From positions 2,046,001-2,110,000 of the forward strand of contig CAWJON010000002.1 of assembly GCA_963844565.1 (NCBI GenBank): DNA of 64,000 bases, given 5' to 3'. Made by a program: the position numbers and the translations under genes. Below the pieces are notes generated by a model. That model saw only the letters and a program-made list of their open reading frames with translations. It had not been told where the DNA came from and ran no database searches. The stretch comes from JAFEDN01 sp963844565. Lineage in GTDB: Bacteria; Pseudomonadota; Gammaproteobacteria; Coxiellales; Coxiellaceae. Shown here piece after piece: positions 28,090 through 37,021 of the stretch; the stretch's first letter is position 1; each line of letters begins with the position of its first letter.

Positions 28090-28233
28090 TGAGCAAATTA
28101 TCCTGAGCGAGCTGATTTGTTGGGCGCCAAACCGTGGCTAGAACGCCTTTGGAAGTTTGCCTTGCCGGAGGCCGGTCCAGCGTCAACAGATTATCTCGAC
28201 AACCAGCTCCCCCCAAGATAATTTGCTTTTACA
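28090..28233. repeat. Palindromic intergenic repeat, same family as 36088-36255
   Basis: The 194-base spacer 28066-28259 holds an imperfect inverted repeat: AGCAAATTATC near 28091 with a GAGCTG block, and the reverse (CAACCAGCT... AAGATAATTTGCT) near 28200-28232. Read on the minus strand, the stretch GTTGACGCTGgaCCGGCCTcC matches the arm of the element at 36.1 kb. It separates convergent coaX and dcd and may also work as a terminator. Confidence 0.6.
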
Positions 28234-28259
28234 AAACTCACAAACAATGACGGATTCCC

Positions 28260-28823
28260 TTAAGCCATGGGTAGGGTCACGCCGCGCTGGTGTTGATATT
28301 TTCCACCTCTATCGGCATAGGAAACTTCACAGCACTCATCGGACTCAAAAAATATCATTTGGGCGACGCCTTCATTGGCGTATATTTTTGCTGGCAAATT
28401 GGTGGTGTTTGAAAATTCCAAAGTAACGTGTCCTTCCCATTCTGGTTCTAAAGGCGTTACATTCACAATGATTCCGCAGCGGGCATAGGTGGATTTGCCA
28501 ACGCAAATGGTTAAAACTTCGCGGGGAATTTTAAAATATTCTACCGTGTGCGCCAGCACAAAAGAATTGGGAGGAATAATGCAGATATCTGTGGTTACAT
28601 CAATAAAACTATTCGAATCAAAATTTTTCGGATCTACAATCGCCGAATTAATGTTGGTAAATATTTTAAAATTATTGGCGCAACGAACGTCATAGCCATA
28701 ACTGGAAGTACCATAAGAAATTACCTTATGACCTTGATGCTGACGAATTTGAGTGGGTTCAAAAGGTGTTATCATACCTTTTGCGGACATACGTTTAATC
28801 CATTTATCTGATTTAATCGACAT
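28260..28823 (-). CDS. dcd: dCTP deaminase
   Basis: 187 residues. It converts dCTP to dUTP for thymidylate synthesis. SYGYDVRCANNFKIF, the catalytic region GKSTYARCGIIVNVTPLEP with Glu in EPEWEGHVTLE, and the C-terminal GGKYQHQRGVTLP match the proteobacterial enzyme. It follows mrp by 12 bases on the same strand. Confidence 0.95.
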   Translation of the reverse strand: MSIKSDKWIKRMSAKGMITPFEPTQIRQHQGHKVISYGTSSYGYDVRCANNFKIFTNINSAIVDPKNFDSNSFIDVTTDICIIPPNSFVLAHTVEYFKIPREVLTICVGKSTYARCGIIVNVTPLEPEWEGHVTLEFSNTTNLPAKIYANEGVAQMIFFESDECCEVSYADRGGKYQHQRGVTLPMA

Positions 28824-28835
28824 AATCTATCCTCA

Positions 28836-29924
28836 TTATTCCACGACGATTTTAGGAAATTTAGCACTGTAATTTGGTTTTTGTACAGCGATCAACGCCG
28901 CAACGCGCAGTGCAACTTCTCGGTACAGTAAAGCTTCAGCACTGTTGGGTTCCGCAACCACAATGGGGCGCCCTTGGTCTCCCGCTTCGCGGATTGATAA
29001 AGATAAAGGAAGTTGTCCCAAGAGAGGAATTTCACAATTTTTAGCAAATCGCTCCCCTCCTCCGTGACCAAAGATCGGTTCAACATGGCCGCATTGCCGA
29101 CAAATATGTTGACTCATATTTTCTACCACCCCTAGAACCTTAACATCGGTTTTTTTGAACATCTCCAAACTTTTTCGGACATCCAATAAAGCCACGTCTT
29201 GCGGTGTGGTAACTAACACCACCCCAGTCACCGGAATTTTTTTAGCCAGGGTTAATTGGATATCCCCTGTGCCGGGCGGCAAATCAACCACTAAATAGTC
29301 TAAGTTGTCCCAAAGGGTGTCGCCCAACAATTGGGAAAGGGCAGCACTGATCATAGGACCCCGCCAAACCATCGGGGTTTCGGCCTCAATCAGATTGCCC
29401 ATTGAAATAGTCTGTAGCCCATAGGCCATCAAGGGAACTATTTTTTTGTCTTCACGTATTTTAGGACGGCTAAAACTATTCAAAAAATGAGGCTGGTTAG
29501 GCCCATAAATATCGGCATCTAAAAGGCCAACGCTAGCGCCTTCTTGATGAAGAGCCAAGGCAAGGTTAACGGCGGTGGTGGATTTCCCAACTCCGCCCTT
29601 TCCGGAGCCAACGGCAATGATATTTTTAACCCCGGGTAAAGCAGATAAACCCGTTTGGACAGCATGGGCTCTGATCTGACAATCATGATGAATAGTAACT
29701 TTTTCAATCGCCGGACATTTCTCCTTTAAATAGACCTCAAGATTTTCTTCCCATAATTTTTGGGTGAAGGATAAGGCAAAACCAGTTTTCAAAAAGAGGT
29801 TTACCGAATTTTCCTCTACACCGATGGATTGTAGCCAACCGGTCTCGATAAGATTTTCGTTCAGCAACGGTAAAAGATAAAATTTTAGAAGTTCTTGTAT
29901 GAGAATTGGCGTAATGACCTGCAT
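28836..29924 (-). CDS. mrp: Mrp/ApbC family iron-sulfur cluster carrier ATPase
   Basis: 362 residues. An N-terminal MIP18-like domain (~1-90) precedes the P-loop GSGKGGVGKSTTAVNLAL, LLDADIYGPNQPH and VDLPPGTGDIQLTL; the CxxC (HICRQCGH) that holds a bridging cluster is present. It delivers Fe-S clusters to target proteins. Divergent from metG with only 17 bases between starts, a common pairing in gammaproteobacteria. Confidence 0.95.
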   Translation of the reverse strand: MQVITPILIQELLKFYLLPLLNENLIETGWLQSIGVEENSVNLFLKTGFALSFTQKLWEENLEVYLKEKCPAIEKVTIHHDCQIRAHAVQTGLSALPGVKNIIAVGSGKGGVGKSTTAVNLALALHQEGASVGLLDADIYGPNQPHFLNSFSRPKIREDKKIVPLMAYGLQTISMGNLIEAETPMVWRGPMISAALSQLLGDTLWDNLDYLVVDLPPGTGDIQLTLAKKIPVTGVVLVTTPQDVALLDVRKSLEMFKKTDVKVLGVVENMSQHICRQCGHVEPIFGHGGGERFAKNCEIPLLGQLPLSLSIREAGDQGRPIVVAEPNSAEALLYREVALRVAALIAVQKPNYSAKFPKIVVE

Positions 29925-29941
29925 TTTGCTATTCTATCACG

Positions 29942-31576
29942 ATGAATAAATCACGCAATATCTTAGTCACCATCGCCTTACCTTACGCCAATGGCGCTAT
30001 CCATTTAGGCCATTTGGTAGAAGCGATTCAAGCAGATATTTGGGTTCGCTGGCAACGATTAAGTGGAAATCACTGTTTATTCGTCAGCGGAACCGATGCG
30101 CATGGCACCAGCGTGATGATCTCAGCAGAAAAACAACAGATTGCACCAGCTCTGCTGATCGAGCAAATGAACCAAGAACATCAACGCGATTTTAAAAATT
30201 TTTTGGTTGATTTTGATTATTTCTACACTACTCATTCTCCCGAAAATTCTGAACTTGTGGCTACGGTATATGGACGACTCCGTGAAAATGGTGACATTTT
30301 TACGAAAACGATTGAACAAGCTTATGATCCAGAGAAAAATTTGTTTCTATCCGATCGATTCATACTCGGAGATTGCCCTCGCTGCAGCGCAAAAAATCAA
30401 TATGGCGATAATTGTGAAGTTTGTGGCGCTACTTACGACCCACTTGAATTAAAAAATCCCGTTTCCGCTTTATCGGGCGCAACGCCGGTTATTAAAGAAT
30501 CCTTACATTATTTTTTTAATCTAGAAAAATACCACGATTTTTTACAGCACTGGGTAGACAAAGGGCATCTACAACAAAGCATCACCAATAAAATGCAAGA
30601 ATGGCTGAAAGATGAATTGAAACCCTGGGATATTTCCCGGGACGCCCCTTATTTCGGCTTTGAAATACCGGACGCTCCTGGAAAATATTTTTACGTCTGG
30701 TTAGAAGCTCCGGTAGGGTATTTCGCTTCATTAAAAAAACTCTGTCAGGAACGTAAAAATATAAATTTTGATGACTATTGGCAGCCCAGTTCCACCACTG
30801 GCTCCAACACAGAGCTCTACCACTTTATCGGTAAAGATATTGTGTATTTTCATGCTTTATTTTGGCCGGCGATGCTAAAAGGTGCTAATTTAAAATTACC
30901 GACCAGCATTTTCACCCATGGTTTTTTAACCGTTAACGGCCAAAAAATGTCGAAGTCGCGTGGAACTTTTATCATGGCGACCGATTATTTAAAACAGCTT
31001 CCCGCTGAGTATTTACGCTATTATTATGCGGCAAAACTAACAGCCTTAGTGGAAGATATTGATCTTAATTTTAATGATTTTTGTGCGCGGGTAAATTCTG
31101 ATTTGGTTGGAAAATTTGTAAACTTAGCCAGCCGCTCTGCGGGTTTTATTCATCAATACGGAAACAGCAGATTAGCCGATGAATTGCCTCATCCAGAACT
31201 CTTTCAAGAGTTTGTCTCCATGAAGGATTCAATCGCTGAAAACTACGAAAATCGCCATTTTAACCGCGTTGTACGTGACATTATGTCTTTAGCGGACAAA
31301 GCCAATCAATATATTGATCAGCAAAAACCTTGGCAATTAGTTAAGGACGGTCTTCTGAGTGAAGCCTTGCAAACCTGCACTCAAGGCATCAATTTATTTA
31401 AATTGCTAGCCACTTATTTGCAACCCATTTTGCCCCAAACTGCGAATAAAATCGCACAATTTTTACAAATTCCGAATTTATCATGGCAGGATTTAGAAAA
31501 ACCTCTTCTTGGACATACGATTGCGCCCTTTAAACCACTCTTGCAACGGGTCAAGAGAGAAGACATCAAATTATGA
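29942..31576 (+). CDS. metG: Methionyl-tRNA synthetase
   Basis: 544 residues. Class I signature ALPYANGAIHLGHLVEA (HIGH as HLGH), a zinc knuckle CPRCSAKNQYGDNCEVCG, KMSKSRGT, and the helical anticodon domain. It ends after the catalytic and anticodon domains, without the C-terminal EMAP-like dimer domain of the 677-residue E. coli enzyme; short forms are normal in Coxiella. The stop overlaps the next ORF by 4 bases. Confidence 0.96.
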   Translation: MNKSRNILVTIALPYANGAIHLGHLVEAIQADIWVRWQRLSGNHCLFVSGTDAHGTSVMISAEKQQIAPALLIEQMNQEHQRDFKNFLVDFDYFYTTHSPENSELVATVYGRLRENGDIFTKTIEQAYDPEKNLFLSDRFILGDCPRCSAKNQYGDNCEVCGATYDPLELKNPVSALSGATPVIKESLHYFFNLEKYHDFLQHWVDKGHLQQSITNKMQEWLKDELKPWDISRDAPYFGFEIPDAPGKYFYVWLEAPVGYFASLKKLCQERKNINFDDYWQPSSTTGSNTELYHFIGKDIVYFHALFWPAMLKGANLKLPTSIFTHGFLTVNGQKMSKSRGTFIMATDYLKQLPAEYLRYYYAAKLTALVEDIDLNFNDFCARVNSDLVGKFVNLASRSAGFIHQYGNSRLADELPHPELFQEFVSMKDSIAENYENRHFNRVVRDIMSLADKANQYIDQQKPWQLVKDGLLSEALQTCTQGINLFKLLATYLQPILPQTANKIAQFLQIPNLSWQDLEKPLLGHTIAPFKPLLQRVKREDIKL

Positions 31577-31992
31577 ATTTAAGTCCCAATCAATGGCAGC
31601 AAATAGCTGTTGTGCGTGAAAATGAATGTGTCGGATGCACCAAATGCATACAGGCTTGTCCTTTCGACGCCATTATGGGCGCCAACAAATTGATGCACAC
31701 GGTGATGACTGACTTTTGCACGGGTTGCGGATTATGTGTGCCAGCTTGCCCCTTTGACTGCATTGATTTGGTTGCTAAACCAGCCCTTATTTTAGAAGAT
31801 CAGCAAGTATTTGAGCTGGAATCGCAACAACGAAAAGAAAAACACGAGCTGAGAATGATAGCATCTAGTCAAGAAAATAAAGTTACCGCAAATTGGCAAG
31901 GGACAATCGAAATGGAAAGTCTTGAGAAAAGAAGGACGGTTATTAAAGCTGCGGTGAATCGCGTCAAAAATAAATTAACTGAAAAACTCTAG
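31573..31992 (+). CDS. RnfB-type 2x[4Fe-4S] ferredoxin
   Basis: 139 residues. Two clusters, CVGCTKCIQACPFDAI and CTGCGLCVPACPFDCI, match the ferredoxin part of RnfB, but the N-terminal membrane helix and the 4Fe-4S FX domain of full RnfB are missing, and no other rnf genes are near. The C-terminal ~60 residues are charged and helical. It is probably an electron carrier; with nth as the next gene, supply of electrons or clusters to the Fe-S enzyme endonuclease III is conceivable but unproven. Coupled to metG (ATGA). Confidence 0.85.
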   Translation: MNLSPNQWQQIAVVRENECVGCTKCIQACPFDAIMGANKLMHTVMTDFCTGCGLCVPACPFDCIDLVAKPALILEDQQVFELESQQRKEKHELRMIASSQENKVTANWQGTIEMESLEKRRTVIKAAVNRVKNKLTEKL

Positions 31993-31996
31993 AACG

Positions 31997-32635
31997 ATGT
32001 CACCCGAGAAATGTAAAAAAATTTTTAAAGTTTTCCAAAAGCTAAATCCTCACCCCACAACTGAACTGATTTTTTCAACCCCATTTGAATTATTGATTGC
32101 GGTTATGCTCTCCGCTCAAGCCACTGATTTGCGAGTTAATCTGGTTACTCATGATTTATTTAAGCTGGCAAATACCCCCGAAAAAATTTCAGCATTAGGC
32201 GAAAAAGGATTAATTTTTTATATAAAATCGATTGGACTGTATAACACGAAGGCCAAAAATATTATTAAAACTTCTCAAATTTTGGTAGAGCAGTATCACT
32301 CCAAGATTCCAAAAAATCGCGAAGAATTAGAATCCCTTCCTGGAGTGGGACGTAAAACCGCTAATATTATTTTAAACATGATTTATCACGAACCAACATT
32401 GGCAGTCGATACGCATATTTTTAGAGTCGCCAAAAGAATTGGGTTAGCAACTGGAAATACCCCTAGACACGTGGAGGAACAATTGTTAAAAATTATCCCC
32501 AAATCTTTTCTTCCCCATGCGCACCATTGGTTGGTTTTACACGGTCGTTATATTTGCGTGGCGCGAAAACCTAAATGCCCAATTTGTCCGATTAAAGATT
32601 TGTGTGAATTTCCAGATAAAACTAAAGAATTATAG
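31997..32635 (+). CDS. nth: Endonuclease III
   Basis: 212 residues. Bifunctional DNA glycosylase/AP lyase for oxidised pyrimidines. The helix-hairpin-helix LPGVGRKTANIIL, catalytic Lys (AQATDLRVNLVT region holds Asp/Lys variations as in the family), VDTHIFRVAKRIGL with the catalytic Asp, and the four-cysteine [4Fe-4S] loop CVARKPKCPICPIKDLC are present. It is 4 bases after the ferredoxin gene. Confidence 0.95.
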   Translation: MSPEKCKKIFKVFQKLNPHPTTELIFSTPFELLIAVMLSAQATDLRVNLVTHDLFKLANTPEKISALGEKGLIFYIKSIGLYNTKAKNIIKTSQILVEQYHSKIPKNREELESLPGVGRKTANIILNMIYHEPTLAVDTHIFRVAKRIGLATGNTPRHVEEQLLKIIPKSFLPHAHHWLVLHGRYICVARKPKCPICPIKDLCEFPDKTKEL

Positions 32636-32687
32636 AAGCAATTCCCGCTGGGCGGAAATTGCTTCCTGGTTTAGATCCCCCATCGGG
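32636..32687. repeat. Palindromic repeat between convergent genes, likely terminator
   Basis: GAAGCAATTCCCGC (from 32636) and GCGGAAATTGCTTC form a 14-bp stem with one mismatch and a 3-base loop, followed by CCTGGTTT and ATCCCCCATCGGG. The same two end pieces flank the larger element at 37022-37155, so this is a short member of that repeat family. Its position between nth and the porin gene fits a bidirectional terminator. Confidence 0.65.
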
Positions 32688-32688
32688 A

Positions 32689-34185
32689 TTAGAAATAAAC
32701 ACCTATTTGAGCAAGAACAATTTCGCGTGTGCTGCCGGTACCTTGATTGAAGTAAGGACCAAATTCATTAGCCGAGAAGGCGAAATCTTTTTTACTGTAA
32801 TCGATATCGTGACGTAATTCTAATTCTTCCACGGTATTTTTCCAAAAAGAAGTACGCAAATAAGCATCAAAACTTTGCTGCGGAATGTTCAGTGCCAATG
32901 AGTCCCATGTATGACCATAGGCGCCACCAGCCAACCAATCTTGATCGAAAATTTTAAATGTTCTCCACAGTTCCAGGTGACCTGCTTTGGGCGCTGCACC
33001 ATCATTGTTGAATGTCATGTCTAATGTAGAATAGCTTCTTAGAGCAGAGATAAACTCACCTACCACAGACCACGGCCCATAGTTAAATTCACCGTGGAAA
33101 TTAGCGCCGGGTACATTATGTTGCAAAGGATAACTTGATCCTGCCGGAGTTGCGGAGAAGCCAGGAAATTCTGGACTGGTATTGCCTGTATTGGCAATAC
33201 CGTTAGAATCTGTCATATCGGTAATAACCCCCCCGCCCAAAGTTAAGTTATCGTTGCCATCCGGGCTCAGAAGAAACTTATAGCCTAGATTAGCGCCGGC
33301 CTGACGAAACATAGAGTCATTAGTGTTGCTGTTATTACCTGGGTAACTATAGATAGAGGCAAAAAGACCTTGGTTATAGTAACCCATTAAAAGGGCGCGA
33401 TCATTAATCCGACCGAGGGTTAAAGTAACCGGCGAAGAAATCATGTAGCTGGCATAACGGCCGAAAGGTAAATAAAATTGACCGACAGTCAGATAAACAG
33501 GAGTAACATCTAAATTACCAATGGTTGCAAAACCACGGCTTAAATAAACTCTTGAGTTGGTAACACGAGAGCCGATATCCGGTGGACTATTATCAAATTC
33601 AAAAGACATAAATGCGGTGGCCCAGGTGCTGGCCATGGCGTTAACGTCCAACTCAGCAGTATTTAGGTTGATATCACCCGAAGTACCGTTACCAAAATTG
33701 TTCACATTTTCTGAAGCAAACGCCTCAATGGCGCCACTGAGCTCTACGACCGGACGGTTAGCTAGAGAAGTGCCTGTTTTTTGTAAAGCATGTTCAAGGC
33801 CTTGTTTATATTTTAAAATAAACAAATCTTCATTCATGGTTGATTGCTGTGACCAGATATCAGATGCATCAAATGCTGTTTGTTCTGAAAAATAAGGAGA
33901 AGTTGCTACGGTAATGTACGGAATCACAGAACCAGGAGGTTTAGGTGGGGTAGTTTTTGGTTTCTTTTTAGCTGAAGCTGGTGTTATTGCCGGAGCGAAA
34001 GGTGGATGTGTCACAACTGAAGCAGTTGGCGCTTGATCAGCATCACTATTCGAGGAAAGATCCCCCGAAGCGACGCTAACGGGAGCAGCAGCTGTTGTAG
34101 ATTTTGCTGAAGTTTTAGAAGATTCCGCAAAAGACGCACTTACGATCGACAATAGGATCAAAGAGCATGCCGATATTTTTTTCAT
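32689..34185 (-). CDS. LbtU-family outer-membrane porin
   Basis: 498 residues. Signal peptide (MKKISACSLILLSIVSASFA), a Ser/Ala/Pro-rich low-complexity stretch (~20-90), then a beta-rich barrel with SGAIEAFASENVNN, LNTAELDVNAMASTWATAF, GRINDRALLMGYYNQG and a terminal aromatic residue (AQIGVYF) suited to outer-membrane insertion. The family (DUF3573) includes Legionella LbtU, the legiobactin siderophore receptor, and Coxiella relatives. Siderophore uptake here is only inferred. A perfect palindrome in its upstream region could be a repressor site. Confidence 0.8.
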   Translation of the reverse strand: MKKISACSLILLSIVSASFAESSKTSAKSTTAAAPVSVASGDLSSNSDADQAPTASVVTHPPFAPAITPASAKKKPKTTPPKPPGSVIPYITVATSPYFSEQTAFDASDIWSQQSTMNEDLFILKYKQGLEHALQKTGTSLANRPVVELSGAIEAFASENVNNFGNGTSGDINLNTAELDVNAMASTWATAFMSFEFDNSPPDIGSRVTNSRVYLSRGFATIGNLDVTPVYLTVGQFYLPFGRYASYMISSPVTLTLGRINDRALLMGYYNQGLFASIYSYPGNNSNTNDSMFRQAGANLGYKFLLSPDGNDNLTLGGGVITDMTDSNGIANTGNTSPEFPGFSATPAGSSYPLQHNVPGANFHGEFNYGPWSVVGEFISALRSYSTLDMTFNNDGAAPKAGHLELWRTFKIFDQDWLAGGAYGHTWDSLALNIPQQSFDAYLRTSFWKNTVEELELRHDIDYSKKDFAFSANEFGPYFNQGTGSTREIVLAQIGVYF

Positions 34186-34206
34186 GAATTATTACCCTCA
34201 TCTGTT

Positions 34207-34222
34207 AATTGTGTACACAATT
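34207..34222. promoter_or_regulatory. 16-bp perfect palindrome upstream of the porin gene
   Basis: AATTGTGTACACAATT lies 21 bases before the porin start and reads identically on both strands. On the minus strand TTGCAT and TATGGT 18 bases apart lie just upstream, so the palindrome would fall near the transcription start, a common operator position. The opposite gene, pyrC, starts 95 bases away. The cognate regulator is unknown; it does not match the Fur consensus well. Confidence 0.45.
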
Positions 34223-34316
34223 TTTTTACCATACTATAAAATCGTGCTAGAATGCAAGTTTTTTTTCAAGGGTTTTTTCTTCATTTCTTTGCGTAATTAA
34301 AGGTTAAATTGTACCT

Positions 34317-35348
34317 ATGAAACACTTCAGCTTAATCCGGCCAGATGACTGGCACTGCCATCTTCGAAATGACAGTTTTTTATTGCGGACAGTTCCTGAT
34401 ACTGCAGCCCGATTTGCTCGCGCCATTGTCATGCCCAATTTAACACCACCGATTACCAGCGTTACCCAAGCACGCGATTATCATAAAAAAATCTGTAGCT
34501 TTATCCCTAAGGGAATAAATTTTACTCCCCTCATGACTCTATATCTCACCGAGGGTTTAAGCGTTGAAACCATTCATGAGGCTAAACAAAGCGAAATTGT
34601 CACTGCTTTTAAGCTTTATCCACAGGGAGCAACCACCCACTCTGCCGCCGGAGTTTCCAATCTTCAAAAGATCTACCCTCTTTTTGAAGCCATGCAGCAA
34701 TGCGACATGCCTTTGTTAATCCATGGCGAATCCATTAATCCAATAATTGATATTTTTGACCGAGAAAAAGCGTTTATTGAAGATGAATTAATAAACTTAC
34801 TCCGTTTTTTTCCAGCACTCCGGATTGTTCTAGAGCATATTTCCACCAGCGAGGCCGTACAGTTTGTGCAAGAAGGGCCGCCCCAATTGGCTGCGACTAT
34901 TACCGCCCATCATTTGTGGTTGAATCGTAATGACTTGCTGATTGGAGGGTTGAAACCTCATCATTACTGTTTGCCGATTTTAAAAAGTGCTTTAGACCAA
35001 GAAGCGCTGATAAAAGCGGCAACCAGTGGTAATGATAAATTCTTTTTAGGGACTGACAGTGCCCCGCATGAAAAATCGAACAAAGAATCCACCTGTTGTG
35101 CAGCAGGTATTTATACTGCCAATGCCGGCATTGAATTATATGTGCAATTATTTGAAAAATATGGCGCGCTAAACAATTTAGAAAAATTTGCCAGTATAAA
35201 TGGGCCTCGGTTTTATTGCTTGCCTATCAACCATGAAAAAATTCATTTGCAAAAAAAGCCTTTTTTGATTCCCGAGCATTTGTCCTTCGGACATGGTATA
35301 GTGGTTCCCCTATTTGCGGGGAAAACCCTTGATTGGCAAATTACTTAA
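34317..35348 (+). CDS. pyrC: Dihydroorotase
   Basis: 343 residues, the single-domain class II type. Zinc ligands in RPDDWHCHLRND, the carboxylated lysine in AFKLYPQGATTHS, His in LIHGES and LEHIST, and the catalytic Asp in GTDSAPHEKSNKE. It cyclises carbamoyl aspartate in pyrimidine synthesis. rnt follows 6 bases later. Confidence 0.95.
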   Translation: MKHFSLIRPDDWHCHLRNDSFLLRTVPDTAARFARAIVMPNLTPPITSVTQARDYHKKICSFIPKGINFTPLMTLYLTEGLSVETIHEAKQSEIVTAFKLYPQGATTHSAAGVSNLQKIYPLFEAMQQCDMPLLIHGESINPIIDIFDREKAFIEDELINLLRFFPALRIVLEHISTSEAVQFVQEGPPQLAATITAHHLWLNRNDLLIGGLKPHHYCLPILKSALDQEALIKAATSGNDKFFLGTDSAPHEKSNKESTCCAAGIYTANAGIELYVQLFEKYGALNNLEKFASINGPRFYCLPINHEKIHLQKKPFLIPEHLSFGHGIVVPLFAGKTLDWQIT

Positions 35349-35354
35349 CAGCAA

Positions 35355-36002
35355 ATGAGAGACCCTTTGGAAATAAAAGATCAATTTGACGGTTTTTTGC
35401 CAATAGTTATTGACATGGAAACCACTGGATGTGAAGACACGACCGATGGAATTTTGGAACTCGCCGCTGTCTTAGTTGATTTTCAAGAAAATCAACTAAC
35501 GCCAGGTGATTTGTATGCTTGTCATGTTGAACCTTTCCCCGGTGCACGTATTGATCCCAAATCTTTAGAAATAAATCGAATCGATCCTGGGCACCCTTTT
35601 CGTTTTGCCATCAGTGAAATGCAAGCTTTATTGGAATTATTTTTATTTGTAAAAAGAGCATTAAAAAATACGGGATGTCGACGGGCGATTTTAGTGGGCC
35701 ACAATGCACATTTTGATTTAGGATTTTTGCAACAAGCGATAACTCGCTGTGATTTACGTAAAAAAAGCCCTTTTCATTCTTTTACTTGTTTTGATACCGC
35801 AACCTTAGCGGGTATTTTTTATGGGAAAACGGTGTTGGCAAAAGCCCTGATGGCGGCAAGAATCCCTTTTAATCAAAATGAAGCGCATTCAGCCATTTAC
35901 GATACTCAATGCACGGCAGAACTGTTTTGCCGCATCTATAATGACATGAGAAGGCGAGGAACTGGAAATTCCAAAAAAGCAGAAAACTCACTGATTTTCT
36001 AA
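35355..36002 (+). CDS. rnt: Ribonuclease T
   Basis: 215 residues. DEDDh exonuclease with VIDMETTGCED (DxE), GHNAHFDLGF, and HSAIYDTQCTAEL (HxxxxxD). It trims tRNA and rRNA 3' ends. The GILELAAV segment and total length fit RNase T rather than the DnaQ proofreading subunit. Probably co-transcribed with pyrC. Confidence 0.9.
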   Translation: MRDPLEIKDQFDGFLPIVIDMETTGCEDTTDGILELAAVLVDFQENQLTPGDLYACHVEPFPGARIDPKSLEINRIDPGHPFRFAISEMQALLELFLFVKRALKNTGCRRAILVGHNAHFDLGFLQQAITRCDLRKKSPFHSFTCFDTATLAGIFYGKTVLAKALMAARIPFNQNEAHSAIYDTQCTAELFCRIYNDMRRRGTGNSKKAENSLIF

Positions 36003-36087
36003 TAAAAAACTTTGGCTGATGTCATAATACTATAAAGTTAAGCAAAGCAGGGCTTCTATTTGATGAGGCAAATTACCTTGAATTAGC

Positions 36088-36255
36088 AGGTTGCTGGTCT
36101 GCTCGGTTGACGCTGTTCGGCCCTGCGGAAAAACATTGCCCGGGCGTTTAAACAACCCTCCTTGGGCTCACTTCGCTTTTGCCCGTCCGGGGCAAAAGAG
36201 ACCGGGCAATGTTTTTCCTCCGGGCCTGCGCCTCAACCAAGCAGACCAGCAACCT
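36088..36255. repeat. Long-armed inverted repeat (MITE-like)
   Basis: The 293-base spacer 36003-36295 holds two ~55-base arms (36088-36143 and 36202-36255). Both begin AGGTTGCTGGTCTGCT and end AAAAACATTGCCCGG when read inward, with mismatches in the middle. The central part contains a second hairpin, CTTTTGCCC/GGGGCAAAAG. Related sequence occurs in opposite orientation at 28.1-28.2 kb. No transposase ORF; a 79-codon ORF across it is an artefact. Confidence 0.7.
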
Positions 36256-36295
36256 CATGATAATCTGCTGCCTTTCGGTATTTTTTTTAGGTATT

Positions 36296-36898
36296 TTATA
36301 AGCGATCTACGTTTTCGGCTAGATACTTAGCGACGCCTTCTGGAGATGCTTTCATTCCGATATCGCCTTTATTCCAGTTTGCAGGACAAACTTCGCCATT
36401 AGCTTCATGAAATTGGATGGCCTCAAGCAAACGAATAATTTCCGCGATATTCCGTCCTAAAGGCAGGTCATTGACGATCTGTGAACGGACAATATTTTGC
36501 CGATCAATAACAAAGGTGCCACGTAAAGCCAAGCCGCCTTCATTTTCTACACCATAACTTCGGCAAATGGTATGAGCCACGTCAGCCGCCAAGGTATACT
36601 TAACCGGCCCGATGCCACCTTCAGCAATAGGAGTTTTTCTCCAAGCATGGTGGGTAAATTGCGAATCAATGGAGACCCCAACCACGAGCGTATTTAATTG
36701 CTTAAACCGTTCTATTGCATGATCCAAGGCAATCAGTTCAGATGGACACACAAATGTGAAATCAAGAGGATAGAAAAAAATAACGCCATATTTGCCACGC
36801 AAAGCTTCTTTTAAATTAAAATTAGCGGCAATTGTGCCATCTGCCAATACAGCAGGGACTGTAAAATCTGGAGCCTGTCGACCGACCAATACGCTCAT
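36296..36898 (-). CDS. 2-Cys peroxiredoxin (AhpC/TSA family)
   Basis: 200 residues. The peroxidatic Cys lies in PLDFTFVCPSELIA and the resolving Cys in NGEVCPANWNKG, so this is a typical 2-Cys enzyme that reduces hydroperoxides. It is preceded by AGGAGG and a near-consensus promoter. It faces sodB across 300 bases, giving an oxidative-defence pair. The reductant (AhpF/AhpD or thioredoxin) is not in the window. Confidence 0.93.
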   Translation of the reverse strand: MSVLVGRQAPDFTVPAVLADGTIAANFNLKEALRGKYGVIFFYPLDFTFVCPSELIALDHAIERFKQLNTLVVGVSIDSQFTHHAWRKTPIAEGGIGPVKYTLAADVAHTICRSYGVENEGGLALRGTFVIDRQNIVRSQIVNDLPLGRNIAEIIRLLEAIQFHEANGEVCPANWNKGDIGMKASPEGVAKYLAENVDRL

Positions 36899-36935
36899 GA
36901 AACCTCCTAAATGAATAATGTATTATTAATCCGTT

Positions 36936-36964
36936 ATTATACCTAACTCTCCACCTAAACGCAA
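36936..36964 (-). promoter_or_regulatory. Sigma-70 promoter of the peroxiredoxin gene
   Basis: Minus strand TTGCGT (36959-36964), a 17-base spacer and TATAAT (36936-36941), with the start codon ~38 bases downstream and AGGAGG between. No OxyR-like site is obvious to the eye. Confidence 0.7.
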
Positions 36965-37021
36965 CCAATATAAATATTTAAAAATCAACACGATACAGAA
37001 AAAAAATCTGAAAATTCCTTA

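Noticed and set aside
29942..31576. metG as a truncated gene
   Set aside because: It lacks the C-terminal dimer domain of the E. coli enzyme, but catalytic and anticodon domains are complete and short forms are normal in related bacteria.
36091..36330. 79-codon plus-strand ORF
   Set aside because: It runs through both arms of the long inverted repeat and into the 3' end of the peroxiredoxin gene on the other strand; its composition follows the palindrome.
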